From the NCBI GenBank assembly GCA_948482415.1, contig CAOMFZ010000037.1, forward strand, positions 1 to 14,042: a DNA stretch of 14,042 nt, read 5' to 3'. Below the pieces are notes generated by a model that was given only the letters and a program-made list of their open reading frames with translations, did no database searches and was not told the origin of the DNA. This document shows positions 14,006 through 14,042 of the stretch, one piece after another; positions within the stretch are counted from its first letter, which is position 1, and each line of letters opens with the position of its first letter. A program made the position numbers and the translations under genes. The stretch is from an uncultured Mailhella sp. (lineage in GTDB: Bacteria > Desulfobacterota > Desulfovibrionia > Desulfovibrionales > Desulfovibrionaceae).

Positions 14006-14042
14006 TACGAGAACCTCTACTTGTTGTAAGACTTAACTCTTC

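Noticed and set aside
13850..14042. CRISPR array or transposon end suggested by the repeats at the right edge
   Set aside because: The repeats are inverted, not regularly spaced direct repeats, and there is no transposase fragment; dispersed palindromes explain them better.
13746..14042. tRNA or other stable RNA gene in the right-hand gene-free region
   Set aside because: No cloverleaf with the conserved T-arm sequence was found on either strand.

Overview
The window looks like ordinary chromosome from an AT-rich, Gram-negative, flagellate-type or otherwise chemotactic bacterium. The outer-membrane assembly lipoprotein BamD, a DksA-type regulator, RNase J, an NFACT-family protein and a trxA-trxB-bamD run point to the Desulfovibrionaceae (Desulfobacterota). 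By eye the base composition is well below 50% GC, lower than most cultured Desulfovibrio and more like a Lawsonia-side or host-associated lineage. This placement is inferred from gene content and sequence style; no database comparison was possible.

Layout from left to right. Positions 1-1236 hold an unrecognised helical protein, cut or ambiguous at the left edge, followed by a HAD-superfamily phosphatase. Positions 1333-1770 hold dksA (TTG start) with its own terminator. Positions 1804-3627 hold an NFACT (Rqc2/RqcH-like) protein whose N-terminal motif departs from the usual one. Positions 3628-3825 are a convergent intergenic region rich in repeats: a perfect 32-bp palindrome, a 17-bp direct repeat and a terminator. 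On the minus strand follow a lone cheW (3826-4335) and RNase J (4500-6164). From 6337 everything is again on the plus strand: pgsA, an FtsB/DivIC-type septum protein, a TPR protein with long acidic segments, and a lipoprotein, ending at a terminator (9539-9566). Then come fbp and tsaD, then a promoter and the tight trxA-trxB-bamD operon (11770-13745) with a strong terminator. The last 297 bases (13746-14042) carry no gene I can support, but contain that terminator and a cluster of inverted repeats.

Functionally the genes are housekeeping: stringent-response transcription control (DksA), ribosome-associated quality control (NFACT), RNA decay (RNase J), tRNA t6A synthesis (TsaD), gluconeogenesis (Fbp), phospholipid synthesis (PgsA), division (FtsB-like), thiol redox balance (TrxA/TrxB) and outer-membrane assembly (BamD).

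I found no mobile element, CRISPR array, defence island, toxin-antitoxin pair or other candidate new system. The points most worth a second look are the altered NFACT motif, the repeat-rich intergenic regions at 3614-3800 and 13850-14005, and the two unnamed proteins beside the pgsA/division genes. Several start codons were moved to the first start with a convincing ribosome binding site.
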